A DNA stretch of 64,000 bases, taken from Metaphire vulgaris (taxonomy: Eukaryota; Annelida; Clitellata; Crassiclitellata; Megascolecidae). The stretch is taken from NCBI GenBank assembly GCA_018105865.1, contig CM030835.1, positions 9,620,916-9,684,915 on the forward strand, written 5' to 3'. The position numbers and the translations under genes are program-made. Under the pieces are notes generated by a model. It was not told the DNA's origin and ran no database searches. It saw nothing but the letters and a program-made list of their open reading frames with translations. Numbering within the stretch: position 1 is the first letter of the stretch; every line of letters begins with the position of its first letter. Below, piece after piece: positions 53,649-64,000 of the stretch.

Positions 53649-56600
53649 TTGGCATATCTGAAAAATCTCACAGCTGGTTTGCATATTATCTCAAATCTCG
53701 GTCTTTTCAAGTGTCTTGTCTTGTCCAAATTTCTCTATCTCACTCTTTCACGCCTGCTGAATCAGTCATCCCAGAAAATTTGCAACCATGCCTTCTCATA
53801 CGCTGCACCTGAACTTTGTTTGGAACTTGATCCCAGCTTCCCTCCGCACACTTGAACACTTTCAAACAATAAAATCTGAGTCCCCATTCCCTATAATTCC
53901 TGCATTATCTCCTCAAGTCTTCAGGTCTAAGCTTAAATCCTTCCTTTTTCTTAAATCATTTCCTCCATAGCTGTAACAACCTAGCCTCACTGCCCTTCGG
54001 ATGTTGACTACAATGCCTGGTTGATCTCATACCTTTCCTATGGCTATTTTAAGAGAGGCTGAGTGCCTAAGAATAAGCAGCTACTGTTGTGCTGCTCCCC
54101 ATGGCGCTATATAAATCCACGAGACTTTACTTTTACTTTACTTTATTCTTGAACCTAGAACAAACACTGAAATTGTTAAACACTGAAATTGTTAAGAGAG
54201 CTTTTTCTATCTCTGGGCCAGAAATCTGGAACTCTCTCCTTCTGGTTGTCAGATCTTTCAATAAACTGAGTATTTTCAGACGTAGGCTTAAAACACACCT
54301 CTTCCAATTAGCATTTCCTCCATAGTCTGTCTTGCTGTTTCCCTCTGACTGATCTCTGGATTGACCTGGTCTTTGCTGGATGGATTTGAAGTACCATCGA
54401 TTGATACCCTTGGGTATTATAAATGGTGCTATAGAAGTGCATAATTATTATGCTTGCTGCTTTTATTGAATCATAGTCATCTTCATCGCCAGCGTCGTCG
54501 TCATCATCATCATCGTCGTCATCATCATCATCATCATTTCTGAATTGAACTTTTGTATTGCAGTTATTATTTGTCCTGAAATAACACGATGATTAGTAAT
54601 CGGTATGCAGTTCTGAACAATTTGTACAATCATAATGTCATTCTGTTTCTGATAGGGTTGGGGATATTGAATACATTTGTAAATTTGCTAAATATGTAAG
54701 TTATATACAGGTGTAAAATTTTTAGTCTTTATGGTTTGGTAGGTAATAGTTTCGTTTGCATTGTGTTGCTTCTGTTTGTGCTTTTGTCATTTGTTTTGTT
54801 GCAGTAAGTGCAAAATAAAGATATAGTCCTATATAATTCTCAGAATTTTTTAAAGAATTTTATTAGCAATAAAAATTGATGAAAAATTGTGTTGCCAAAT
54901 TCAAGCTAGGGTCTTGCATTGCTTAAGAAGAAATTAGTTTTACCTATGGAAGACAGGTAAAGGCAAAGAATTGTACTTAGAAAAATTCCAATTTCCAGCA
55001 ATTTCAAAACAACAATTCTGCTGACGTAATTAATGTATTGAGATTGATTATGATATTTATGTGACTAGTAGTAATTCATATTCTGTGCTGTAATGCTGAA
55101 ATGCTTAAAGATGTATTTAAATAATTTATTTACAAAGCCGATGCCAGGTTAATTATGCATAATGTATTGTGTTACAGTTTTTGATGACTACTACTTTGGT
55201 CAAGATCATCTGTTGCAGTCTGCAGCCAATGGCACACCAAGTGATTTAAATGATGGTCTTGTCTATCTGAATTCAGTTAAGAGTGAAAATGATTCAGCAT
55301 GTCATTCAGAACCAAGTCTTGAATTAGATGTACTTGAATTTCTTAATCTAACAAATGGAACTGGAATTATTAAAAATTCGATAACTGCTCCATCAACTGG
55401 TATCCAGCCCTGCGTTATTAGCAATGCATTTCAGCCGGCAACAATTGATGGATCAGTTCAGTCGTCACTGTTGAACGGTGCAGTTTCAAATTCAGTGGTT
55501 TCCAACAGTCCCGTTGGAGGTTCTGTCACCATGCCTATAGCGCAACAACCTTTGAAACAGCAACAGCTGCTTCAGCAGCTGTTGGAAATGCAATCAGGCA
55601 TCTCGTCGGCACAACTGATTGCCAGACTTCTTAGTCAGATGCATTCTGAGCAGCAGGTTCAAGCTCAGACTCGGTTGACGCCACAACAGGTTACACTTCC
55701 TGTTGTACCACATCAGCAGGTGCCGCAACAGGTAACACAACCACAGTTGACCATGACCCTCGAATCGGCTGTGCAGTTTATCCAACAAGCAGGACTTCAG
55801 CAGTCCACGAAGCATCAGGTCCCACTGAATGCTGACTTGACATCACAGGTAGTTCAGCAACAGCCTCACTTCACTCCTCAACATATTTCATTTCAGCAGC
55901 AGCCAAGACTGGTCAGCACAAACGTTCATACACCGGCACCAATACAGCTGGGGCTGTCGAGGGGCGCCGATCTGAATTCGATCATACAGCCCCAAAGCAC
56001 TCAACTGCAGTCAGTTGGTGCTGCTCAAAGGTTGATCATACAGCAGTTGCAACCACAGCCTCAAGCATCACCGTTGCCTACCACAGTTGCCTTGCCACAA
56101 TCAGTGATCTTTAATACCCAGCCAAAGCAAGCATTGAGTCAGATGTCACAATCACAGCAGCCTTCACAAATCACTTTGCAACAGCTTCAGCAGGTAAAAT
56201 ATGCACTAGAACATCTAGATGACAGTGAAAAACAAGCAAGATTAGAATTTTCATTTTAAGCTCAAATTGTTATCTGACAATCTATTTAATTTTTAAAACA
56301 ATAATTGGATAATTCATTTGATTATATTTTTGGCAAAAATGTTATTTGTTTAACACACACGATCTGATTTTCACAGGTTTTGTATGGGTTGATTTTTATG
56401 GATACCATACATGTTTTAAAATTTGGTATTGTATTTGCTTCTGGAAGTTGAATTACTTTACAGAAAGTCTGTTGAAAATCTTTTTATTTTGCTAAATTTA
56501 TTAATGATATCTCATAATTGCTTATGTGTGTGTGTGATGCAGTAAAGTATTGTGTGTTTTTCCAAAACTGCTCTACTTTGCATGTTTTGAAACAGCTTCT

Positions 56601-59600
56601 GCAGTCCCAGTATGCAAACACGAATGCTAATCCCAGCATCCTCATCACAACAGCACCGACTGCAACTTCAGCGCCAGTTGCACAGAACAGTTGCACATTG
56701 CCAATCCAGAGCATAACTGTCAACAGCACAAGTGTGCCATCCAGCGCTCTGGTTACGGGAATCCCTGTGCAGATCTACGACGGAGATAAGCTTCCAATAA
56801 GTCGAATTGCAACTTCGCCAAAGGTCTTTCGTGGCCGAGGCGAAAAGAAAACAGCTCATAACGCAATCGAAAAGCGTTACAGATTAAGCATTAACGACAA
56901 GATAATGGAATTGAATGATCTGATATCAGGAAAAGATTCTAAGGCAAGTGACAAAAGGACTCTGCTGTTATAAGTTCCTTATTTAGACATGTGCAAGATA
57001 ACTTGTTTAAAATGATCATTTTGGCTGTTTTTTGGGTATTTATTTTTCTTCACATCCGACTTTTTGTATGTTAACGAGAACACAGGTTTATTTTGAGGAG
57101 GTTGGGTGTGATCAATTTCAAATTGGTCCACCTTGTGTGAAATGAAAGCAATAAATTTTGGGTCCCAAAGTATTTTTATGAGATATAGCAGAGAAGTAAT
57201 CATTTGTCAATTTATTGTTAAGCTCTTGTTATTTTTTATGATCTTATTACTATCTAATAATATTTATAAAACACTGATGACTTAAGGTGGTAAAGAAGTT
57301 TTATTTTCTTTAACTTTTGTGATCCTGATACCTGATGGGTGCTTTGAAATTTGAAGTAATCCTGGGGTTGTTATTTATTCACAGTTGAACAAATCTGCTG
57401 TTCTGCGCAAAGCCGTCGAATACATCAAATACCTACAGAATACAAATAGTCGTCTGAAGCAGGAAAACTTGGCATTAAAGTTATCTAGCACTGCACCAAG
57501 AGGTAAACTTTCATAGATTTTCTTAGCTGTTCTGCTTGCGTGCTAGGCATTTAGTCTTTCTGAAGTCTGACAGGCTTTGGACAAATGAGTTTTAATAAAA
57601 TATTTAACTATTGATGCACGTGAGTGCTAATTTTGCAATTACCATTCCATTCATATCTTAGATAATGACAGTTAATATTCTGAGATGTGAGCAGAATTGA
57701 AAAAAAACTGACTTGAAAAGGGGTCTTATTAAATACAGTCAAACCCCGTTATCTCACCCCTTGTTTTCTTGCCAACCTCGCCTCTCATCAATGAAAGGCC
57801 CAGGTCAGATTTCCTCCTGTGTTATTTACCTCTTTAAGTTGCCCACCGATTGTCACTTTTGCCAAGCCTGAAATTAGACAAATGTGTTTCTACCCATGCA
57901 ATTTACCCCCTCCCCTCCCCCCACTCGCTTGCCAATGGGTATGAATAAATGGAGGAAATCTGTCCGTACCATCGCCCTACCCCGGTGTTGTTGGGTGTCA
58001 GCAGTTTCTCAGACAGTCAATTGCCTGTAACTAAAGGGCAAGAGACAAGGGGTGGAGAGATAAAAAGAAAGACAGATGAAGGGAGAGAGAGGGAGAGAGA
58101 GACAAAGTGAGAGAGAGAACTTTATTCAATCATTGTGGGAAATGCCTACAATGAATGATTGAATGTTAACCTATTTCAACCCTTCATCTCATCATCTTAT
58201 TGCATAGCCAGCAGAGGGCTGTTGTATTGCCTCAGAACCATGTCACCTGCCGAATATCTTGAGGCTGATCTTTCCCTGCCTACATGTCAGTTAATGACTG
58301 ATGAGACATTCTCCAAACCTTACTGAACTGTTCAACAGCTGATGACAGCAATGAGGAGACAGCTAATGATGGCGAGGTGGAGGATGGCAAGATGAGACCC
58401 CGGCCAAAGTTACTGCCATGAAGCGACCTCTGGATTGATAGTCTAATGCGCTACTTTGAACAATGAGACCTGGCCATCAAAGATGACATGCAGCCACTTT
58501 CAGCTGTTAAACGTAGGGTGGAATCCATGCATTTGACTTCTCAAAGACAAGCTATTTGGGAGTACTTTCATAGGCCCACTCTATAAGCGCCTTTTGAATT
58601 ATTACCATAACAGTGCTTGTCTGAACTGTGCATATGCTAATGCTTGCAATATAGGCCTACTATACTGTAGCCTACAGTGTTGTAACTGAAGGACATATAC
58701 AGTTTAACAATACTTTGTAATGGATTACTCGATTGACTTGCCTTCATTATGTCGCCACCCCAGTCCCTCACCAAAATAGAATGTCGGACAGATATGGGCG
58801 GGATAACGGGGTTTTACTGTAACTTTGTACCAAGTGTACTGTTTAGTAATCTGTTTCTGTGATTTGCCATAATGTACAGATATTCCGGCTGTGATTGCTG
58901 CTATTCAAGAGAGCAAACAGCCTGACATGTTACCAGATTATCCAACACCTCCCAGTTCAAGCAGTGATTCACTCTCTTCTACTACTAGTAATGATGGTTC
59001 CAATCCAGGCAGCCCTATATTTGTGGAGGATGGTGTCACAAACGGTAAGCAGAATCGAATATATCGTCCATTTTAGCTAAGCAGCACGTGAGTATACACA
59101 GTTTCAGATGAGGCAAGCATTGGTGGTGCACTGGTGCAGTAAAACTTTGTTGACAAGAAATCATATAAAATGGACCCTTGGATAATGGAGAGTTCTTTTG
59201 TTATGGCCAAGACTTGATTGGTTCTTTCAGATTTAGTTAATGATAGGCCTTTATGGACCTTATTTTGCCTGCTCTTTGCATTGCATGTGCTAGACATATG
59301 AAGGAGAATGACGCTATTCAAATGGTGCAAAATTAAGGCAAGGTGAAACCAAGAATGACATTTTGTTCTTGACAAAATTTCAGGTTACCTATATGAAGGT
59401 TTGAGTGTTTAGTATTAGGCTTTAATCATGCAATTTTCGAATTAAAGTTGCCATTGTTCTTATAATATTGTCAAGAGCAGATATATAATCAAGCAGCTAT
59501 CATCTCAATTGCATGAAAAATTGACTTAGCTCTCCATCTTTGAGAACTTTTGCTTCTCTGTTTTAAAGAGTGCTATTTTTAAAATATGCAATGGAATTCT

Positions 59601-61246
59601 GTTTAATGAAATTTTGTTATGTAAATTTTAATTACATAGTATTTCAAGTGGAGTACATTATATTAGAAAAATATTGGCGGGTAATGATAGTATCTAATCT
59701 TCTTTTATCTCTTTTGATCATTCTTATTGGTATCTTTATAATTGATTGATAACAGATGCATCTCGTTGTATGGATGATGATACTGACGGAACAAAGGGAA
59801 TGTTTGATCGATCAAGGGTCATACTATGCGTTTTCATGATGGCGCTTCTTGTGGTGAATCCATTTAACATTCTCTTGAGTGACATGTCTGCCAGGCGCAG
59901 CCAAGATGATTACAGCCGTCCTCATTCAACTGAACGTCTGCTACAAGAGCTAGATAGTAAGAACTTGATTGAGTAGCATTATGTTTTCAGAGATGCTCAA
60001 GCTTGAGTCCAATTTCTTCAATGGAGTTGGTGATCAGTTAGAGGTTCCTAAGTGGCCTTTGTAAACTAGGTTCTAGGTAATTTTTCAAATGTAATTAAAG
60101 TAATGTTACAGAATATTTGTATTGATATATATAAGTGTACCTACATAGCTTTTGCTGATAATACTTTATAATTGTGGTCTATTACAATTTTTCAGTTTAG
60201 CAACTTTTGTGGTGTGAGGTTTGAAGGCTTTTAGAACCTTTGGGGGTTTGCACTTTTTATGTAAATGTTTTGAGTGATTGATAATATTGGTTCATGACAA
60301 TTTTATTGTTGCTTTATGGTAGTAATAATTTGACATTTTCCTGTATAACGAGAAATATTAATTGATTTTTCTTCTGTAATTGTAATTGTTGCTAGACCCA
60401 GTACTTTTTTGAGAGAAATTAAGTCTCATACGTTGCCCCAACATTTTGCATATAGTCTCCCTTTCCATTATTTTGTTAGCTTTACTTTTCTACATCTGAT
60501 ACAGTCTCACGATGTTTGAATCTATCTCAGTTGGTGATGCATTGCATCCTATTTTTATGTACAACAGGTGATTCCAGTTGGTTGGATTGGCTACCAACGA
60601 GCATCTTGATATGGATGCTTAACAGCATAATTGCTATTGGTGTCATAGCAAGACTTTTTATGTTTGGTGAACCTGTAACCACTCCAACGTCAAAGTCATC
60701 AGTGTCTTATTGGCGCAGTCGGCACCAAGCCAATGTGTATCTGAACAGGGTTAGTGATTGCTTTTTTGCAAATGTTGATGTAAACCCTAGAAACTTTGCG
60801 CAATATTTTTGCGCAGGGTTTCGATATTCTTGTTTGTATTGAAATTTTTATCTTTGTTATCACCTGATGCCTACGATTATATTCACTTTTATATAAAAAT
60901 TAAGTAAAAAGTGGGTTTTGTGAAATTGTTTACAAACTTTTGGTGTTGGTTCTTTCTATCAGCAATAGTTTACATTACTCTTTGCAGGGAAATTACAGAG
61001 AAGCTTACGGCCAGTTTAAATGTTGCTTGGCGGCTTTGGGTCGTCCAATTCCATCCAATCGACTGGATTTGGCGGCCAGCTTATGCTGGAATGGCCTTCG
61101 CCAGTTGCTCCATCGTATTCACGTCGACCAATGGCTGGAGCCAAAGGCTGGTAGTCTCTGGCACTGTGCCTTATATCATGACGTCAAGACGTCTGCTCGA
61201 GATGCCGCATACGTTTACCAGAAATTGCTTCAATTGCATTTGACTG
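53106..61246 (+). CDS. SREBP: sterol regulatory element-binding protein (SREBP), eight exons, 3' end beyond window
   Basis: Membrane-bound bHLH-zip transcription factor that controls sterol and fatty-acid genes after two-step proteolysis in the Golgi. Exons 53106-53250, 55178-56193, 56596-56943, 57385-57502, 58880-59044, 59756-59956, 60568-60749 and 60988-61246 join in phase to about 811 residues. Domains in order: an acidic N-terminus (residues 30-60), a Gln-rich region (about 150-385), a bHLH with [15 protein letters not shown] at 469-483 including the SREBP-specific Tyr482, a leucine zipper to about 540, and a Ser-rich linker. TM1 follows, with the site-2 protease motif DRSRVILC (cut expected at Leu621-Cys622) and Asn632-Pro633. 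A short luminal loop, TM2 (about 676-697) and the start of the regulatory domain ([31 protein letters not shown]) complete it. Vertebrate proteins are about 1150 residues, so some 300 residues are missing at the right. No clear RxxL site-1 protease motif is seen in the loop; ERLLQEL is the nearest candidate. Confidence 0.93.
53261..54125 (+). mobile_element. L2/CR1-like LINE remnants in SREBP intron 1
   Basis: Frames read SFVTPLLKN, then [18 protein letters not shown] (reverse transcriptase motif). A TC repeat follows, then [20 protein letters not shown] and, after a jump, the C-terminal [23 protein letters not shown] region. The GGCGCTATATAAATCCACG tail near 54103 marks the 3' end. Confidence 0.75.
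53588..53645. repeat. (TC)n microsatellite inside the LINE
   Basis: TC array lying exactly between two conserved reverse transcriptase motifs of the LINE. Confidence 0.95.
54140..54460 (+). mobile_element. second L2/CR1-like LINE 3' fragment
   Basis: Encodes [20 protein letters not shown] and [16 protein letters not shown], then a stop and a 3' region with GGTGCTATAGAAGTGC. A different subfamily from the neighbouring copy. Confidence 0.7.
54725..54830 (+). repeat. dispersed repeat, uninterrupted copy
   Basis: TTTATGGTTTGGTAGGTAAT ... TGTTTGTGCTTTTGTCATTT ... AATAAAGATAT; relative of the interrupted copy at 18770-19245. Confidence 0.6.
55178..56193 (+). CDS. SREBP: SREBP exon 2 (activation and Gln-rich region)
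   Basis: Acceptor TTACAG, then [11 protein letters not shown] and a long Gln/Ser/Thr-rich segment with many QQ pairs, ending ITLQQLQQ; donor GTAAAA. Confidence 0.85.
56596..56943 (+). CDS. SREBP: SREBP exon 3 (first part of bHLH)
   Basis: Encodes [14 protein letters not shown] through the basic region and helix 1, ending [11 protein letters not shown]. The acceptor is AACAG at 56591-56595; an in-frame alternative nine bases on (CTTCTGCAG) is possible. The donor is GCAAGT, not GT. Confidence 0.87.
57385..57502 (+). CDS. SREBP: SREBP exon 4 (helix 2 and zipper)
   Basis: Acceptor TTCACAG, encodes [18 protein letters not shown] and [12 protein letters not shown], the helix 2 and leucine zipper of SREBPs; donor GTAAAC. 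Confidence 0.92.
57503..58879. other. SREBP intron 4, no recognisable gene
   Basis: Contains a GA-rich simple stretch near 58083-58120, and CAAACCCCGTTATCTC / GATAACGGGGTTTTACTG ends (about 57739 and 58800) that are inverted and may bound an old element of about 1.07 kb. Confidence 0.4.
57737..58819. mobile_element. possible inverted-repeat transposon in SREBP intron 4
   Basis: CAGTCAAACCCCGTTATCTC on the left faces GGATAACGGGGTTTTACTG on the right, an inverted end pair starting CAGT. The flanks ATA/TA near both ends (AATACAG, CTGTAAC) allow a TA duplication as in Tc1/mariner or pogo elements. The interior has no intact transposase. Confidence 0.5.
58880..59044 (+). CDS. SREBP: SREBP exon 5 (linker)
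   Basis: Encodes [20 protein letters not shown] and a [18 protein letters not shown] linker, ending in [14 protein letters not shown]; donor GTAAGC. Confidence 0.85.
59756..59956 (+). CDS. SREBP: SREBP exon 6 (TM1 and luminal loop)
   Basis: Encodes [20 protein letters not shown], the conserved first membrane span with the site-2 protease motif, then a basic/polar luminal loop; donor GTAAGA. Confidence 0.92.
59957..60567. other. SREBP intron 6, no recognisable feature
   Basis: AT-rich intron sequence only. Confidence 0.4.
60568..60749 (+). CDS. SREBP: SREBP exon 7 (TM2)
   Basis: Acceptor ACAACAG, encodes [20 protein letters not shown] then LFMFGEPVT and [14 protein letters not shown]; donor GTTAGT. 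Confidence 0.9.
60988..61246 (+). CDS. SREBP: SREBP exon 8 (start of regulatory domain)
   Basis: Acceptor TTTGCAG, encodes [39 protein letters not shown] and [16 protein letters not shown]. Donor GTGGGT at 61247; an alternative at 61251 cannot be excluded. Matches the SCAP-binding C-terminal region. Confidence 0.88.
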
Positions 61247-62315
61247 GTGGGTGACTTTTTCAGAGCAATGGAGGAGCCAGTAACCAGTATAATTCAGTAG
61301 TAGCATTTTTATTTATTTATTTATTCTTTATTATTATGATTACTTAAAGCCTATTATATGAATACTTATGATTAGATAAAGCCTATGATACATATATCTC
61401 AGAGGTACTGTCCTAAAGCATGTCTGGATCAAGGGCAAGCTTTATAGAACTAGCAGTTGAAACATTGAGGCATCTTATGTGGAACTACTGGTTTTTGATT
61501 TCTGTTGATTTTCAGGTAGCAGTTATTTTCGGCTATTGGAACAGCCACGAGGCAAAATTGGCCAGCAATAGATTTTTTACCTTACATTTTTAATAATTAA
61601 TTGAAGTTTTTGAAGCTGCATGAAAGTGCTGGATAAATTGTGTGGCTTGTGAATTTCTCAGTTTTCAATTATTTATTGAGGGAAAATCTTCTTTCAGCAT
61701 CTAACTAATTCACAAGTCTAAAGCAAAGTTTTCTGGGTTTTAAGTTGGAATTATCAGCCTTTATTAGAAAATGTTTAGCAGCCACACTCTTATGCATCAA
61801 TATAAATTCATTAGTTCTTTCACTAGTCACCTAATTATTATTCATGCATAAGAATTTAGTTATGTATATATTTTACATAATAGTGAAAGTGAGATTTACA
61901 ACTATTCTGAGTTTAAGGGAATGTTTTTGAAAACTTTAGGTGTGACATATTGAGTGAATATGGATTGAAATTTGGAGGCAGCCAAAAGTTTTTTGTAACC
62001 TATGTTTAACTTGTAGACTAGGGTGCCAATGAGTGCCATGAGGATAAAAAAGTTGTTGATTTTTTAGTCTCACCCTTGAAATTGTTCCTTTCTTTAGCAA
62101 AATGCAAAGTAAAATCTGTCAATATTTTGTTCTGGATGTTAAAACAATGCCTTATTTGCATCGAACTTGTTAGAACTAGAATCAGTAACAATGTGTCAAG
62201 TTTGGTTACTGTGTGACAATTTTAGGTTTTTAGTTCACATATGTACATAATCTATGCTGATCTTTGATTATATAATACACATTACATATTCTATGCAATA
62301 TTGAATAGGCTACTT
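61247..62315. other. SREBP intron 8, no recognisable feature
   Basis: No further SREBP exon (LALSALNLAECA-like) was found, so the next exon lies beyond 64000 or was missed. Confidence 0.4.
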
Positions 62316-62319
62316 TTAG

Positions 62320-63425
62320 TGCCTATAGGTATTGTGAAACTGATTGGTGTTCCTGAGATTCTAAACGGCACTGGATGCCAGGCATCAGCAGTGTTCCATT
62401 CTTCAAGAGAGGAAACTCACAAACTGCATTCATTCTATGTGTTTTGATACAACAGCCAGTAACACTGGAATGAAGGCTGGTGCCTGTATCTTGCTGCAGC
62501 AGACACTTCAACGAATCTCCTCCCTTTAGCCTGTCGTCATCATGTCCACGAGCTCATAGTAGCCAGAGTGTTTGACTTGTTGATGGGTTGATCAAGTGGG
62601 TCTAATATCAAATTATTTGAAAGATAAAGCATGGAATCACATTGATTGTTCTAAGTATGACAGTTGACTGAAGACAGACACCTGAATTTACACTTTGAAA
62701 TTATTGCCAACAGCTGCAACTATTTCATCCCAGAGATGACTACAAAGAGTTCCTGGTGATTGTTTCTGGGTGGTGATACTGCTAGCAACAACCCCAACAT
62801 CCATCATCAATGCACCTGGCGCATACCATAGGGCACGCTGGATGGGCAAAATTTCCATAAAAATACTATTGTAAAGATCCACCTGTTTGATCACAGTTCA
62901 GACTTACAGCAGCAGAACTGGCAGGTCTTCAACAGTTCAAGAATGAGAATCTATCTAATAAAACTTCAGCTCCTGGGAATGATCTGCCTGAAGGATTGTA
63001 TATCGTTCAACAAATGAAGTTGCTGGGAGCAATGAAAACGTTCAGCGTCACTCATGGTATCTGAATTACAACTTATTGGCTTGGCTTTCTTCGATTCTTA
63101 GTTGTCTGCAGCTGAAAAATAAACATGGTCTCTGCAATGTCAAACGTTGGAGATTCTAGTCCTCTTGAATTACCTTGAAAGACATGCACATTGGAAATAA
63201 GCAGCTGAGTCACTTTGTAGCCAGCACCAAACATTTCTTTGCTTCGATGAACAAAAGACAGATTTTCTGTCTCTAGATCCATCCATTTGGGACAGTAAAG
63301 AATCATATTTGGCAGCGTGTAAGGGAGCTGAAATCGTAAACGATGCAGGCAGTGTTGCCCTAATCCAGACATTTTTCGCTGACAAACCAGGAAGAACAAA
63401 AGCAATACTTACAAGTTTGAACTTG
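62320..63425 (+). pseudogene. decayed transposase-like gene of an apparently uncharacterised family
   Basis: Plus-strand frames, with shifts, read IGVPEILNGTGCQASAV, then SMCFDTTASNTGMKAGACIL, then LACRHHVHELIVARVFD, later NAPGAYHRARWMGKISIKIL, and RHSWYLNYNLLAWL. I recall this order (DTTxSNTG, CRHH, PGAxHxARWM, WYLxxEL) from a repetitive, unnamed protein family of invertebrates that is probably a transposase; that memory is not checked. Several stops and shifts make it inactive. It lies in SREBP intron 8 in sense orientation. Confidence 0.5.
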
Positions 63426-63639
63426 AAAACAGTTTCCACTACCAAATAAAAATGTTATTGTTCAGTAGCTTGTGTAGCAGTCGCTGACATTTGACACTTG
63501 ACTGTTTCTGGCTAAATCTTGTATGTATCTTTTTGACGTTAATAACCATTAATGACATTATAATTGGTTGACAAAAAAATAATAAATACATCATAATAAT
63601 GGTAAAAATTTTCATGAGTTATTCATTTGTGTATATGAA

Positions 63640-64000
63640 CAAAAAATGGATAAACTGATACAAGTGTCAGAAAATTATGGAATGAGAATCAATACAAAAA
63701 GACTAAAGTTATGGTAATAAGTAAAAAAGAAGGAACGAGAGTGGAAATAAAGGTTTCTGGACAGATCATAGAGCAAGTGAAGGAATTTAGCTATCTAGGA
63801 AGTCTGATAACAAATGCCAGATGCAATAAAGAGATAAGAAGACGTATAGCAATAGCAAAAGAAGCTTTTTACAAGAGAAAGGAGCTGATGCAAAGTAAAC
63901 TAAAACTAAACCTAAAAAAAAGACTGTAAAAACATTGATATGGAGTGTGGCGTTGTATACCAGAGACGTGGACAATGAGAAAAAGATATAAAACGATTAG
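63640..64000 (+). mobile_element. RTE-like LINE fragment, runs off right edge
   Basis: Encodes YGMRINTKK, then VMVISKKEGTRVEIKVSGQI, VKEFSYLGSLITNARCNKEI and AIAKEAFYKRKELMQSKLKL, then a shifted SVALY/ETWTMRK-like part. It corresponds to about 7735-8050 of the LINE at 5-8.4 kb. Confidence 0.8.

Noticed and set aside
53129..53728. 199-codon minus-strand frame antisense to SREBP exon 1
   Set aside because: It spans an exon, an intron, LINE sequence and a TC repeat (RERERE tract); a shadow of plus-strand features.
46742..61246. MCT-like gene and SREBP as one functional unit
   Set aside because: Same strand and 1.6 kb apart, but separate promoters, a transposon between them and no known link; adjacency alone is not evidence.

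Overview
The window is nuclear DNA from an invertebrate animal, probably marine. The evidence is spliced genes with GT-AG introns (one GC-AG), an animal-type SREBP with two membrane spans, a eukaryotic-type glutamate synthase (kept by many invertebrates, absent from vertebrates), long introns, abundant trinucleotide microsatellites, and a mixed load of RTE-like and CR1/L2-like LINEs, tRNA-derived SINEs and non-autonomous hAT, mariner-like and piggyBac-like elements. I cannot name the species from the sequence alone.

Layout. (1) 1-20.4 kb, minus strand: the first five coding exons of glutamate synthase (GOGAT). It starts with an ATG at 20324 and leaves the window on the left. Its 12.5 kb third coding intron holds a near full-length but broken RTE-like LINE (about 5.04-8.44 kb), another LINE 3' fragment, three tRNA-derived SINEs and several microsatellites. 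(2) 20.4-46.7 kb: no host gene that I can recognise. This is a dense bed of mobile elements, many with readable 8-bp target duplications, several nested two to four deep, plus CpG-rich stretches at about 25.1-26.0 and 27.6-28.3 kb. (3) 46.7-51.8 kb, plus strand: a complete five-exon monocarboxylate transporter (SLC16 family, MCT9/12/14-like), 591 residues. Its third intron carries a TTAA-flanked element that was itself hit by an L2-like LINE. (4) 53.1-61.2 kb and beyond, plus strand: SREBP, the membrane-bound sterol-regulatory bHLH-zip transcription factor. Eight coding exons (about 811 residues) are visible and the last part of the regulatory domain lies beyond the right edge. Introns 1 and 8 hold LINE debris and a decayed transposase-like gene.

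The three host genes touch metabolism (nitrogen assimilation, monocarboxylate transport, lipid regulation) but are not an operon, and I see no evidence that they act as one system. Exons were placed by joining open frames at splice sites whose phases agree. They have not been tested against transcripts.

The most informative signals are these: a short 3' hairpin tail shared by a CR1-like LINE and a tRNA-derived SINE; several transposon insertions where an uninterrupted copy elsewhere in the window proves the insertion; a GC-AG intron splitting the SREBP bHLH; a decayed member of an apparently uncharacterised transposase-like family; and a miRNA-precursor-like hairpin at 30.4 kb. No clearly new multi-gene system was found.
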